Position numbers and translations under genes: made by a program
The notes under the pieces: model-generated
Database searches by the model: none
What the model saw: only the letters and a program-made list of their open reading frames with translations
Told to the model about the DNA's origin: nothing
From: Pseudonocardia endophytica
GTDB taxonomy: Bacteria; Actinomycetota; Actinomycetes; Mycobacteriales; Pseudonocardiaceae
Reading direction: 5' to 3'
Assembly (NCBI RefSeq): GCF_004339565.1
Contig: NZ_SMFZ01000002.1
Coordinates: 2,356,001-2,420,000 of the forward strand
Length of the DNA stretch: 64,000 nt
Part shown: piece by piece, positions 9,001-17,218 of the stretch
Layout: every line of letters begins with the position of its first letter
Position numbering within the stretch: the stretch's first letter is position 1

Positions 9001-10429
9001 CGGAGGTCTCCTTCTCCCGGGCGGGCAGGTACTGCTCCTCGAGCCACCGGGTGGTGACCGGGGACGCCCGGAACTCCGGCGAGTCGAGTACCGCCAGTTG
9101 CAGGGGGATCGTCGTGGCGATCCCGTCGATCCGGCTGCCGCGCAGCACGCGCTGCATGAGGTCGATCGCCTCGAGCCGGGTCGCCGCGTGGGTGATCACC
9201 TTGGCGACCAACGAGTCGTAGTAGGGAGTGACGACCGCACCCGGGTAGGCGAACGTGTCGACGCGGACGCCGTGCCCGGCGGGGACCGCCCACCGGGTGA
9301 TGGTGCCGGGGGTCGGGAGGAATCCACGTTCGGGATCCTCGGCGTTGATCCGGACCTCGACCGCGTGGCCGGTGATCGTGACGTCGTCCTGTGCGAACGA
9401 CAGCGGCCGGCCGGCGGCGATGCGGAGCTGCTCGCGGACGATGTCGATGCCCGACACCATCTCCGAGACCGGGTGCTCGACCTGTACCCGGGCGTTGACC
9501 TCCAGGAAGACGAAGTCTCCGCGGTCGAGGTCGACGAGGAACTCCACGGTGCCTGCGCCGACGTAGCCGAGCTCGGTGGCGAGGCGGACGGCCGCTCCGC
9601 GGATCTGGTCGGCGAGGTCGGCCGGTAGATCGGGGGCCGGGCCCTCCTCGATCAGCTTCTGGTGGCGGCGCTGGGTGGAGCAGTCTCGATCACCGAGGTG
9701 GCAGACGGTGCCGAAGCCGTCGGCGAGGACCTGGACCTCGACGTGGCGGGCGCGCGTGACGTAGCGCTCGAGGTAGAGCCGGCCGTCACCGAAGGCCTGC
9801 TCGGCCTCACGGTGCGCCATGTCGAAGCGTCCCCCGATCTCGGCGCGATCGCGGATGATGGACATCCCGCGTCCGCCGCCACCGGCGCTGGCCTTGAGCA
9901 TCATCGGCAGGGACGCACCGGCGTCGAGCGCGTCGTCGAGGGCCTCGACGGCCTCGTCGCGGGTCTCGAGTGGTCGGCTTCGCCCCCCGATCGGGATACC
10001 GGCCTTCTCGGCGACCTCGCGGGCGGTCATCTTGTCGCCGGCCCGACGCATGGTGTCGCCGTCGGGCCCGACGAACCGGAGCCCGTTCTCCGCGCACGCA
10101 TCGGCGAGTTCGGGACGTTCGGACAGGAACCCGTATCCGGGGTGTACGGCGTCGCACCCTGCGGACAGGGCCGCCTGCACGATCCGGTCGATCGCGAGGT
10201 AGCTCTGTCCCGCGGAGGCCGGGCCGATCAGGACCGCGCGGTCGGCGAGCTGTGCGGCCGGCGAGTCCTGGTCGGCCGCCGACACCGCGAGGACCGTCTC
10301 GATGTCCTCGTCGAAGCAGGCCCGCAGGATCCGCAGAGCGATCTCGCCGCGGTTGGCGACGAGGACCCGGCGCAGTCCCGGCCCCGGCACTGGTGCGGAG
10401 CTCCCACCGGGTTCGGACGGCTCAGGCAT
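8993..10429 (-). CDS. Biotin carboxylase subunit
   Basis: A 478-residue biotin carboxylase with VLVANRGEIALRILRAC at the N-terminus, HPGYGFLSE, the ATP-grasp glycine loop KASAGGGGRGM, CSTQRRHQKLIEEGPA and EVNARVQVEHPVSEM. It carboxylates carrier-bound biotin with ATP and bicarbonate. The gene overlaps both the carrier gene upstream and the carboxyltransferase downstream by 8 bases, so all three are likely made in fixed ratio. An Ala/Pro/Gly-rich stretch of about 18 residues precedes the core. Confidence 0.95.
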   Translation of the reverse strand: MPEPSEPGGSSAPVPGPGLRRVLVANRGEIALRILRACFDEDIETVLAVSAADQDSPAAQLADRAVLIGPASAGQSYLAIDRIVQAALSAGCDAVHPGYGFLSERPELADACAENGLRFVGPDGDTMRRAGDKMTAREVAEKAGIPIGGRSRPLETRDEAVEALDDALDAGASLPMMLKASAGGGGRGMSIIRDRAEIGGRFDMAHREAEQAFGDGRLYLERYVTRARHVEVQVLADGFGTVCHLGDRDCSTQRRHQKLIEEGPAPDLPADLADQIRGAAVRLATELGYVGAGTVEFLVDLDRGDFVFLEVNARVQVEHPVSEMVSGIDIVREQLRIAAGRPLSFAQDDVTITGHAVEVRINAEDPERGFLPTPGTITRWAVPAGHGVRVDTFAYPGAVVTPYYDSLVAKVITHAATRLEAIDLMQRVLRGSRIDGIATTIPLQLAVLDSPEFRASPVTTRWLEEQYLPAREKETSDA

Positions 10430-10955
10430 CGGGCCGGATCGCCACCAGCGGCGTGCCGAACTCGACGTGCTCGGCGTTGGCGGGGAACACCGCCGTCACC
10501 GTCCCGGCCACGTCGGCGCCGACGTTGTTCATCAGCTTCATCACCTCGACGATGCCGACCGTGTCGCCCACCGCGACGTGGGAGCCGACCTCGACGAACG
10601 GCGGCGCGCCCGGCGACGGAGACCGCCAGAACACGCCGACGCTCGGCGCGGCGAGGACGTGGTCGTCGGCCGTGGACGCGTCGTACGGTTGCGGTTCGGC
10701 CGTGGCCGCGGCGCTCGCGACCGCAGGCGCGGACCCGGTGACGGCCGGTTCCGGTGCCGGGGCCGCGTGGGCCGGCGCGGGAGCCGCCACCGCAGGGGGT
10801 GGGCCGGCCGGCGCCGCCGCGGCGGAACCCGGCGCCGGCATGTCCTTGCGGCCGACCGCGATCCGCACGTCGTCGACGACGATCTCGGCCTGGTCCCAGG
10901 TGGACCGGTCGAGGGCGTCGATGACGATCCTGATGTCGTCAGAGCTGAGTGGCAT
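10422..10955 (-). CDS. Biotin carboxyl carrier protein
   Basis: A 177-residue carrier. It has a short N-terminal helical part (residues 1-40), a long Ala/Pro linker (about 41-90) and a C-terminal biotinyl domain with EVMKLMN, biotinylated lysine at residue 140. The FWRSPSPGAPPFVEVG strand is typical of AccB-type carriers. It is the second gene of the operon, 21 bases after the SDR, and partners the biotin carboxylase that overlaps it. A second carrier of the same build is encoded at 57797 in the polyketide cluster. Confidence 0.95.
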   Translation of the reverse strand: MPLSSDDIRIVIDALDRSTWDQAEIVVDDVRIAVGRKDMPAPGSAAAAPAGPPPAVAAPAPAHAAPAPEPAVTGSAPAVASAAATAEPQPYDASTADDHVLAAPSVGVFWRSPSPGAPPFVEVGSHVAVGDTVGIVEVMKLMNNVGADVAGTVTAVFPANAEHVEFGTPLVAIRPDA

Positions 10956-10976
10956 GACGCTCCTTGGGCGTGGAAC

Positions 10977-11804
10977 TCACTTCTCGCAGTAACCGAGGTC
11001 GACCTTGAGCTGCTGCGCAGTGATGTACCGCGATTCGTCCGACGCCAGGAACAGCACCGCGTTGGAGATGTCACGCGGCTCGGTCCACATGACCGGCAGC
11101 TCGTGCATGGACTGGAACAGCTCACCGAAGTCGTTGCGGCCCGGGTTGTCGATGTCGGGCCGGAACAGGTTGTACATCGCGGAGTTCTGGATCATGTCGG
11201 TGTCCACCGACGTCGGGTGCACGGTGTTGACCCGGATGTTGTACTGCCCGAACTCGGCGGCCAGCGCCTTCATGACACCGACGACACCGTGCTTGGCCGC
11301 GGTGTAGTGCGCCAGCGTGGGAAAGCCTTTGATCCCGGCGGTCGAGCTGGTCAGGATCATCGAGCCGCCGTTGCGCTCCTTCATCCCGGGCAGCACGGCC
11401 TGGCACGCGTTCCAGACGCCGGTCAGGTTGGTGTCGATCATGTCCTGCCAGGTCTGGCGGGCCATCGTCTCGCTCGCCTCGGTGCTGAAGATGCCGGCGT
11501 TGGCGACCAGGACGTCGACCGGCCCCACCTCGGACTCGCCGGCGGCGAGCGCGGCCGCGACGGCGTCGCCGTCGCGGACGTCGGCCTGACGGGCCACGAT
11601 CCGGCGGTCGAGCTGCTCGACCTGCTTCGCGGTCTCCTCCAGGTCGCCAGGGGTCGACATCGCGTACGGGACACTGGCGATCTGTTCGCAGAGATCCACG
11701 GCGATGATGTCCGCGCCCTCCTCGGCCAGCCGCAGCGCGTGTGACCGGCCCTGCCCGCGGGCCGCACCGGTCACGAACGCGACCTTGCCCTCGAGACGTC
11801 CCAT
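10977..11804 (-). CDS. Mycofactocin-type short-chain dehydrogenase
   Basis: A 275-residue SDR with GKVAFVTGAARGQGRSHALRLAEEGADIIAVDLC, NAG, TSSTAG and YTAAK motifs. It belongs to the same mycofactocin-type subfamily as the gene at 1563. The ATG at 11804 follows GGAGG by six bases; an in-frame TTG at 11810 is less likely. It is the first gene of the seven-gene carboxylase operon. A ketone produced here could be the acceptor for the carboxylase encoded next. A weak copy of the shared operator lies 40 bases upstream. Confidence 0.88.
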   Translation of the reverse strand: MGRLEGKVAFVTGAARGQGRSHALRLAEEGADIIAVDLCEQIASVPYAMSTPGDLEETAKQVEQLDRRIVARQADVRDGDAVAAALAAGESEVGPVDVLVANAGIFSTEASETMARQTWQDMIDTNLTGVWNACQAVLPGMKERNGGSMILTSSTAGIKGFPTLAHYTAAKHGVVGVMKALAAEFGQYNIRVNTVHPTSVDTDMIQNSAMYNLFRPDIDNPGRNDFGELFQSMHELPVMWTEPRDISNAVLFLASDESRYITAQQLKVDLGYCEK

Positions 11805-11843
11805 GGCCAACCTCCTCGTCGAAGCCCAAGCCTGCCGACCGCG

Positions 11844-11859
11844 AACCTACCGAGTATTT
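11844..11859. promoter_or_regulatory. Weak copy of the shared TetR operator (reverse orientation)
   Basis: AACCTACCGAGTATTT reads as AAATACTCGGTAGGTT on the other strand, with one perfect GGTT half and the central CGG. It is 40 bases upstream of the SDR start at 11804, where a repressor could control the carboxylase operon. One half-site is degenerate. Confidence 0.35.
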
Positions 11860-11973
11860 GGTTCAACCACAACGGGCACGGTGGCACGCTCGAGCTGTGA
11901 GCTGCTTGAAATGGTCTTTCAACTGGTGATGCGCCGTACAAGCCACAGCGAACAAGGGTTTGTGCAGTAGAAG

Positions 11974-11989
11974 TACCAATCGGTTGGTT
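11974..11989. promoter_or_regulatory. Putative TetR operator, site 2 (TACCAATCGGTTGGTT)
   Basis: This 16-bp site matches AACCnnnCGGnnGGTT with one mismatch and lies within a larger GTACCAA...TTGGTTGTAC dyad. It is about 87 bases upstream of the TetR gene start, a usual place for autoregulation, and in the divergent region serving the carboxylase operon. Confidence 0.6.
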
Positions 11990-12075
11990 GTACTGTGACG
12001 GAGTGGGCGGGTCGATCACCTGACAGACTGCGACGACGCCCATCACCGGGGCGGGGACCGACGAGAGGGACAGCG

Positions 12076-12726
12076 GTGGCGACGAAACGCAAGAGCGGGG
12101 TCAGCGACCGCCGGAACCGTGACTCGGAACTGATCGCCGCGGCGATCACGGTGTTCTACGAGAAGGGCTACGCCGCCGCATCACTGCAGGACGTGGCGGA
12201 GATCGTCGGCGTCCTCAAGGGCAGCCTCTACCACTACATCTCCTCCAAGGAGGACCTGCTCGCCCGGATCTGCGTCGAGTCGCACGCCCAGGCATCGGTG
12301 ATCATGGCCGAGTCGTTGGAGTCCGCCGACGACCCGTTGGACCAGCTGCGCGTCTACCTGCACCGGATCGCGCTCTGGTACGTCAACAACATCGAGCGGG
12401 TCAGCATCTACTTCAACGAGGGCAAGTGGCTCACCGGTGAGCGCCTCAGCGAGGTGCGCACGCAGGGCCGTGAGTTCCACTCCTTCGTCCGGACCCTGGT
12501 CGACAAGGCCCGCAGCAGCGACCGCGTCCGCGACGACATCGATCCGCGCGTCGCGGCGCAGCTGATCCTAGGTTCGCTGAACAGCGTGTCGACCTGGTAC
12601 CGCCCGGACGGGTTGTACTCACCGGAGGAGATCGCGTCCGCGTTCACCGACATGTCGCTGGCCTCCATCAGCGGCGAGGTACCGCCGGTTCTCTCCCGCG
12701 TGACCGCGCCCGACGGCGACGATTGA
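12076..12726 (+). CDS. TetR-family regulator, likely master of the catabolic locus
   Basis: A 216-residue TetR protein. The N-terminal helix-turn-helix region reads SELIAAAITVFYEKGYAAASLQDVAEIVGVLKGS and then LYHYISSKEDLLARI, typical of TetR regulators of CoA-thioester catabolism. The C-terminal ~150 residues form the ligand/dimer domain. The GTG at 12076 is chosen because it gives the usual short basic N-terminus before the first helix. It is coupled to the following ligase (TGATG overlap). With dyad sites here and upstream of four other units, it is the best candidate for their repressor; the effector may be an acyl-CoA. Confidence 0.88.
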   Translation: MATKRKSGVSDRRNRDSELIAAAITVFYEKGYAAASLQDVAEIVGVLKGSLYHYISSKEDLLARICVESHAQASVIMAESLESADDPLDQLRVYLHRIALWYVNNIERVSIYFNEGKWLTGERLSEVRTQGREFHSFVRTLVDKARSSDRVRDDIDPRVAAQLILGSLNSVSTWYRPDGLYSPEEIASAFTDMSLASISGEVPPVLSRVTAPDGDD

Positions 12727-14285
12727 TGCGCGATCCGGTGGTGGCGACCGGTCCTCGTGCTCCGCGTGGCTCGTTGGTCTCCCACGCGGTGGCGGACTGG
12801 GCCCGAGCCACGCCGGACCGGACAGCCCTCGCCGAACAGGGAGGGCGCCGGCGTACCTACGCCGAGCTCGACGTCCGTACCGACCGGCTGGCGAACGCAC
12901 TGCTGGCCCATGGCATCCGCCCGGGGGACCGGATCGCCGTCTGGCTGGGTAACCGCGTCGAGTACCTGGAGACCTACCTGGCGTGTGCCAAGGCCGGGCT
13001 GGTCGTGGTCCCGGTCAACATCCGGTTCACCGCCGAGGAGGCGCGGTTCCTCCTGGAGGACTCCGGGGCCAGGGCTCTGGTGCACGAGGGCTCGGTGGCG
13101 CCGCGGGTCGACGAGCTCGGCGTGGACCTCCCGCTGTGTGTCGATGTCGACGGGGCGGGGGAGCCGTTCGCCAGGTTTCTCGAGGCCGGAGCTTCGGTCA
13201 CCCCTCCGGAGCCCGATCCTGACGACCTTCTGGTCATCGGTTACACCAGTGGCACCACCGGCTTCCCGAAGGGGGCCGAGCTCACCCACCGCTCGATCAC
13301 CCACCTCGGGTTGACCAATGCGTTGTCGTGCCGGTACGGGCTCGGGAGCGTCCAGGTCTTCGGCTTGTCGCTGTCGTTCACCGCGACCGTCCCGGCCCAC
13401 GTGCTACCCCATCTCGCGGTCGGTGGCACGACGGTGCTGATGGAGCAGTGGGACACCGAGCGCGTCGTCTCGCAGATCGCCGCTCACCGTGCCGACTTCG
13501 TGATCGTGCCGGGGCCGGCGATTCCCGAGTTCGCCGACGTGGTCGAGGCGGACCCGGCCTCGGTGCGGTCGCTGCGCTCGGCCCTGCACTCGGCGTCGAA
13601 GGCGCCGCCCGAACATCTCGAGCGCCTGGTGGAGGTCATCGGCCCGCGCCTGGTGGAGGGGTGGGGGATGACCGAGAACTCCGGCGGACTCCTGACCGCC
13701 ACCACCGAACGCGACTACGTCGACGCCGTGCCGGGCATCTTCTCCAGTGTCGGCCGCGCGGTGCCGGGCACCGCCGTCACCGTGGTCGACGAGGCGGGTG
13801 AGCCGCTGCCGCACGACGGTTCCACCGTCGGTCAGCTGGTCGCCACCACGGGCTCGGCGGCGCGCGGCTACTGGCGCCGGCCCGAGGCGAGTGACGCGAC
13901 CTTCGGCGGCGGTCGGTACCGCACCGGGGACCTGGGCACGGTCTCCCCGGACGGCTACGTGTCCGTCGTGGACCGCCGCACGGATCTGATCGTCAGCGGC
14001 GGTATGAACGTCTACCCCAGCGAGATCGAGCGCGTCCTCGCCGGTATCGACGGTGTCGTCGAGTGCGCGGTCGTCGGCGCGCCGCACGAGCGGTGGGGCC
14101 ACACGCCGGTGGCTTTCGTCGTCGCTCCGGGCCGAACCGTGCCCGAGCTACTGGCGCACTGCCGTCGCAGTCTGGCCGGCTACAAGCTGCCGACCCGGAT
14201 CGAGGTCCGCGACGCGCTGCCCCGCAACGCGTCCGGGAAGATCGTCCGGGGTGCGCTGGCGGCCTCCCTTCCGTCGTCGGACTGA
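12726..14285 (+). CDS. Acyl-CoA ligase (AMP-forming), second copy
   Basis: A 519-residue adenylate-forming enzyme with VIGYTSGTTGFPKGAEL, VEGWGMTENSGG, YRTGDLGTVSPDGYVSVVDRR and the catalytic lysine region NASGKIVRG near the C-terminus. ATG at 12726 overlaps the TetR stop by one base. Co-expression with the regulator suggests it makes the CoA thioester that may also be the inducer. It is not a close copy of the ligase at 5948. Confidence 0.9.
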   Translation: MRDPVVATGPRAPRGSLVSHAVADWARATPDRTALAEQGGRRRTYAELDVRTDRLANALLAHGIRPGDRIAVWLGNRVEYLETYLACAKAGLVVVPVNIRFTAEEARFLLEDSGARALVHEGSVAPRVDELGVDLPLCVDVDGAGEPFARFLEAGASVTPPEPDPDDLLVIGYTSGTTGFPKGAELTHRSITHLGLTNALSCRYGLGSVQVFGLSLSFTATVPAHVLPHLAVGGTTVLMEQWDTERVVSQIAAHRADFVIVPGPAIPEFADVVEADPASVRSLRSALHSASKAPPEHLERLVEVIGPRLVEGWGMTENSGGLLTATTERDYVDAVPGIFSSVGRAVPGTAVTVVDEAGEPLPHDGSTVGQLVATTGSAARGYWRRPEASDATFGGGRYRTGDLGTVSPDGYVSVVDRRTDLIVSGGMNVYPSEIERVLAGIDGVVECAVVGAPHERWGHTPVAFVVAPGRTVPELLAHCRRSLAGYKLPTRIEVRDALPRNASGKIVRGALAASLPSSD

Positions 14286-14366
14286 TCCACTGGTCCTCGC
14301 ACCGGCGCACTCCGGAGCCCGCGTCCGGTCGCTGCACCGTGGACGACCGGCCCGCGGCAGCAGACA

Positions 14367-14402
14367 GGTGAGGGGCGCTCCCGGTCGGGAGCGCCCCTCA
14401 CC
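14367..14402. terminator. Bidirectional terminator hairpin
   Basis: A perfect 16-bp stem (14367-14382 with 14387-14402) and a 4-base loop, GC-rich, lies between the convergent genes ending at 14285 and 14426. It has no U-tract, which is common for actinobacterial intrinsic terminators. Confidence 0.8.
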
Positions 14403-14425
14403 CGTGTCCTACGGGTCGGACGGCC

Positions 14426-15505
14426 TCAGCCCACCGCGGCCGGCAGCTTGACGCGCGGCGCGACCTCCTGGGCGAGCAGGCGGGTCGACTCGTTGAACGG
14501 CGCCGGGTCGTCGAGGTAGTCGTAGTCGTAGGTCATGATCGTCCCGAAGCCGCCGCTCGCCTCCTGGAACGCCTGGAACTTCTCCACGACGGTGTCGGGG
14601 CTGCCGCAGATCCACACGTGCTCGGCGAGGAAGTCGAGGTCGATGTCCGCGGCGTCCACGCCGGTGCCCTCGGCCAGGCCGTCGGCGATCCCGAACTGCT
14701 TGTACACCGGCAGCAGGTACTCCGCCCACGCCTTGCCCATGCCGCCTTCCTTGGCGAGCTTCTTGGCCTCGGCGTCGGTATCGGCGACGAACACGTCGCG
14801 CACGACGTGGTGGTCGTCGCGGTCGGCCTTGTGGCCGTTCTGCTCGGCGGCCTCGGAGTAGACCGACCAGTGGGTCTTGAGGAACGTGTTGCCGGCGTAC
14901 ACCGACAGCGGCAGGTACCCGTGGGCGCCGGCGAAGCGGATCGACGGCGAGTTCTGCGACAGCCCGGTGAGGCCCATCCGGACCTTGCCGTCGTGCGGGA
15001 GCATGTTGCGGAACGGGTGGCTCGGGTCCTCCTGCGGGAACCCGGCCGTGAAGTAGGTGCCCTCGTGCTTGAAGGGTTCACCGGCCCAGATCTTCTGCAT
15101 GATCTCGATCGACTCGACGACCATCTTGTGGTTCGCCGAGAGGTCGTCGAGGCCCCGAAGGGCGCCGTCGGCCGGGTAGGCGCCGGCGCCGACGCCGAGG
15201 ATGTAGCGGCCCTCGAGGATCTGGGTCAGCCACGCGATCTGGATCGCCAGCGAGGCCGGGTTGTGGTATGGCAGCAGGTGCGCGCCCGGCGCGAGGGTGA
15301 TGTTCTCGGTGTTCAGCGCGGCCGCGGCGATCACCAGCTCCGGGTTCGGGATCGACTCCCATGACTGGGTCGCGTGCTCACCGATCCAGAACTCGGAGCA
15401 CCCGGCCTGGTCGGCGACCGTCGCGCGGTCCACCGCCCACGTGAAGACCTCCTTGGCCGACCTCGTCGGCGGCATGAACGGGGTGTGGAACACAGCAGCG
15501 CGCAC
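14426..15505 (-). CDS. LLM-class flavin-dependent oxidoreductase
   Basis: A 359-residue luciferase-like TIM-barrel protein (AAVFHTPFMPPTRSAKEVFTWAVDRA ... EFWIGEHATQSWE ... GRYILGVGAGAYPAD ... HVWICGSPDTVVEKF). It resembles the limonene/monoterpene-ketone monooxygenase branch. These enzymes use reduced FMN or F420 to oxygenate or reduce a cofactor-bound substrate. Its control region holds a shared TetR-type site at 15592, which ties it to the carboxylase locus. A Baeyer-Villiger or hydroxylation step on a cyclic substrate is plausible but unproven. Confidence 0.85.
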   Translation of the reverse strand: MRAAVFHTPFMPPTRSAKEVFTWAVDRATVADQAGCSEFWIGEHATQSWESIPNPELVIAAAALNTENITLAPGAHLLPYHNPASLAIQIAWLTQILEGRYILGVGAGAYPADGALRGLDDLSANHKMVVESIEIMQKIWAGEPFKHEGTYFTAGFPQEDPSHPFRNMLPHDGKVRMGLTGLSQNSPSIRFAGAHGYLPLSVYAGNTFLKTHWSVYSEAAEQNGHKADRDDHHVVRDVFVADTDAEAKKLAKEGGMGKAWAEYLLPVYKQFGIADGLAEGTGVDAADIDLDFLAEHVWICGSPDTVVEKFQAFQEASGGFGTIMTYDYDYLDDPAPFNESTRLLAQEVAPRVKLPAAVG

Positions 15506-15591
15506 AAGCAGCTCCTTCGCCGGACTTCGTGACGTGTCGCGTAGTGATCAGGCCCGGAGGGCCCGGCACTGGAGTCGGCGGTGGAGAACCC

Positions 15592-15607
15592 AACCAACCG
15601 ACTGGCA
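15592..15607. promoter_or_regulatory. Weak copy of the shared TetR operator (reverse orientation)
   Basis: AACCAACCGACTGGCA is, on the other strand, TGCCAGTCGGTTGGTT: perfect GGTT half, central CGG, two mismatches in the far half. It lies 87 bases upstream of the LLM start at 15505. Confidence 0.45.
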
Positions 15608-15682
15608 GGGTCAGACTAGCGACGTGTCTGATACCTAGTCAATCCGCTCTGAACTGCGAGTATGACTCCATTCGGAGCTGGC

Positions 15683-15698
15683 AACCAGTCGGATGGTT
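15683..15698. promoter_or_regulatory. Putative TetR operator, site 3 (AACCAGTCGGATGGTT)
   Basis: Perfect match to AACCnnnCGGnnGGTT, inside a longer GCAACC...GGTTTGC near-dyad, 130 bases upstream of the SnoaL-like gene at 15828. The 322-base divergent interval 15506-15827 otherwise shows no gene. Confidence 0.6.
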
Positions 15699-15827
15699 TG
15701 CTAGCTTCCGACTCGGTCGGGCAGCGGCGGGGTTCTCGAGCTTCCGTGGCGGCGATCGCGACCCGCGCGGAGTCACCGGGCGGACGGACAACGACGCCGA
15801 CGCCGGCGTCGACCACGAGGAGTACCG

Positions 15828-16217
15828 ATGAGCAGTTCCACGACCGTCGGCCTGACCGAGCTGGCCGAGGCGTACCTGGACGCCTACAACAGCGGCGATC
15901 TCGAGAGGATCACGTCGTTCCTGAGCGACGACGTGCACATCGTCCACCACAACCGCGGCGTGGACGTGCGGGGCAAGCAGACCGCGAGCGAGCTGTTCGC
16001 CGGCGCGGGGCAGGTCATCCCGGACAAGCGGTTCGGTGACCGGACCGCCCTCGACGTGATCGGGTCGGACAGCGTGGTGGTGCGCCACACCTTCACCGCC
16101 ACGGCGCTCGGAGACATGCCCGGTTTCGCCGCGAAGGGCGAGGCCATATCGCTGGAGCTGGCCACGTTCCTGACGTTCCGCGACGGACTGCTCGTGGAGT
16201 ACCACGACTACGGCTGA
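15828..16217 (+). CDS. SnoaL-like (NTF2-fold) protein
   Basis: A 129-residue protein with LAEAYLDAYNSGDLERITSFLSDDVHIVHHN at the N-terminus, the standard SnoaL/limonene-epoxide-hydrolase-like pattern, and alternating strands to the end (DGLLVEYHDYG). Start at ATG 15828 after GAGGAG. The substrate is unknown. It is a single-gene unit with its own operator and a strong terminator, so it probably handles an intermediate of the same pathway. Confidence 0.82.
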   Translation: MSSSTTVGLTELAEAYLDAYNSGDLERITSFLSDDVHIVHHNRGVDVRGKQTASELFAGAGQVIPDKRFGDRTALDVIGSDSVVVRHTFTATALGDMPGFAAKGEAISLELATFLTFRDGLLVEYHDYG

Positions 16218-16256
16218 GAGCCGCGTGCTCGGGCATCGCGGACCGAGCACTCGCGG

Positions 16257-16290
16257 ATCGGCCCCCCGGCGTTCCTGCCGGGGGGCCGAT
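16257..16290. terminator. Bidirectional terminator hairpin
   Basis: A perfect 14-bp stem (16257-16270 with 16277-16290) and a 6-base loop between the convergent genes ending at 16217 and 16310. Confidence 0.82.
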
Positions 16291-16309
16291 TCCGTGAGGG
16301 CGAGCTGCG

Positions 16310-17218
16310 TCAGTCCGGGAGCAGTCCGTCGACCAGCTCGCGCAGCGTCACGACGTGGCGCAGGAACACGTGCAGGCCCATCTCCCAGGTGAAGCCCATC
16401 CCACCGTGAATCTGGACGGCGCTCTCGACGACCTCCTGCGCGGTGGTCAGCGAGTGCAGCAGCAGTCGTCTGCTCTCGATCGACTCGTGGCCCTCCCGGT
16501 AGGAGTCCGCCGCGGCCCAGAGCACCGCCGTCTCGGCCCGCTCGGTCAGCTCCAAGGTGTGCGCGGCCCGGTGCTTGACCGCCTGGAAGCTGCCGATCGG
16601 CACTCCGAACTGCTTGCGGCCCGAGGCGTACTCCACCGAGTCGGCGAGGCACCGCCGCGCCGCTCCCACGCCCTCGGCCGCCCACAGCACGGCGAGCTCG
16701 CGGGCGGCCTGCGGCGAGAACACCGTGGGCCGCTCGATCGCGACCGGCCGTAACGTCATCGCGAACGTGTCCGCGGCCGCGGCCGACGCGTCGAGGAAGC
16801 CGTCAGGGCCGTCACCGAGGCCGCACAGCGGCCGAGCCTGCCTGCCGAACGGTGCGATGTTCCCGGCGCGGGTCCGAACCGCGACGGTGACCGGGGCGTC
16901 CTGGTCGCGGGCGGTGGCCGACCAGCGCTTGGCTGCGATCGTGACGGTCAGGGGGGAGGGGAGGCAGAACTCGCCGCACACCATCGCGACCTCGGCGAGA
17001 TCGCGCAGCGTCGCCCCGGCGCCTCCGGCATCCTCGGGCACGCCGAGCTCGTCCCAGCCGCCGTCCCGCAGGACGGCCCACCCGAGCGGATCGGTCTCCG
17101 CGTAGTCGGCGACCGGGGTGTCACCGAGTGTCCCGGCGAGCACGTCCCGCACACCGTCGGCCGCGAGCAGCCCGATCTCGTTCGCGCGCATCCGTGTCGC
17201 CACGTCGGTCCGCCTCAC
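16310..17218 (-). CDS. Acyl-CoA dehydrogenase, short subunit
   Basis: A 302-residue acyl-CoA dehydrogenase-family protein, shorter than the usual ~380. The C-terminal QIHGGMGFTWEMGLHVFLRHV motif is clear. GTG start overlaps the stop of the longer dehydrogenase gene by four bases. Adjacent long/short pairs of this kind in mycobacteria form alpha2-beta2 heterotetramers that oxidise sterol-derived or bulky acyl-CoAs; I infer the same here. Confidence 0.87.
   Translation of the reverse strand: MRRTDVATRMRANEIGLLAADGVRDVLAGTLGDTPVADYAETDPLGWAVLRDGGWDELGVPEDAGGAGATLRDLAEVAMVCGEFCLPSPLTVTIAAKRWSATARDQDAPVTVAVRTRAGNIAPFGRQARPLCGLGDGPDGFLDASAAAADTFAMTLRPVAIERPTVFSPQAARELAVLWAAEGVGAARRCLADSVEYASGRKQFGVPIGSFQAVKHRAAHTLELTERAETAVLWAAADSYREGHESIESRRLLLHSLTTAQEVVESAVQIHGGMGFTWEMGLHVFLRHVVTLRELVDGLLPD

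Noticed and set aside
7579..9057. 492-codon plus-strand frame opposite the carboxyltransferase
   Set aside because: It is a shadow of the minus-strand gene: Asp/Val/Gly/Arg-rich composition, no domain, and the opposite strand carries a complete family member.
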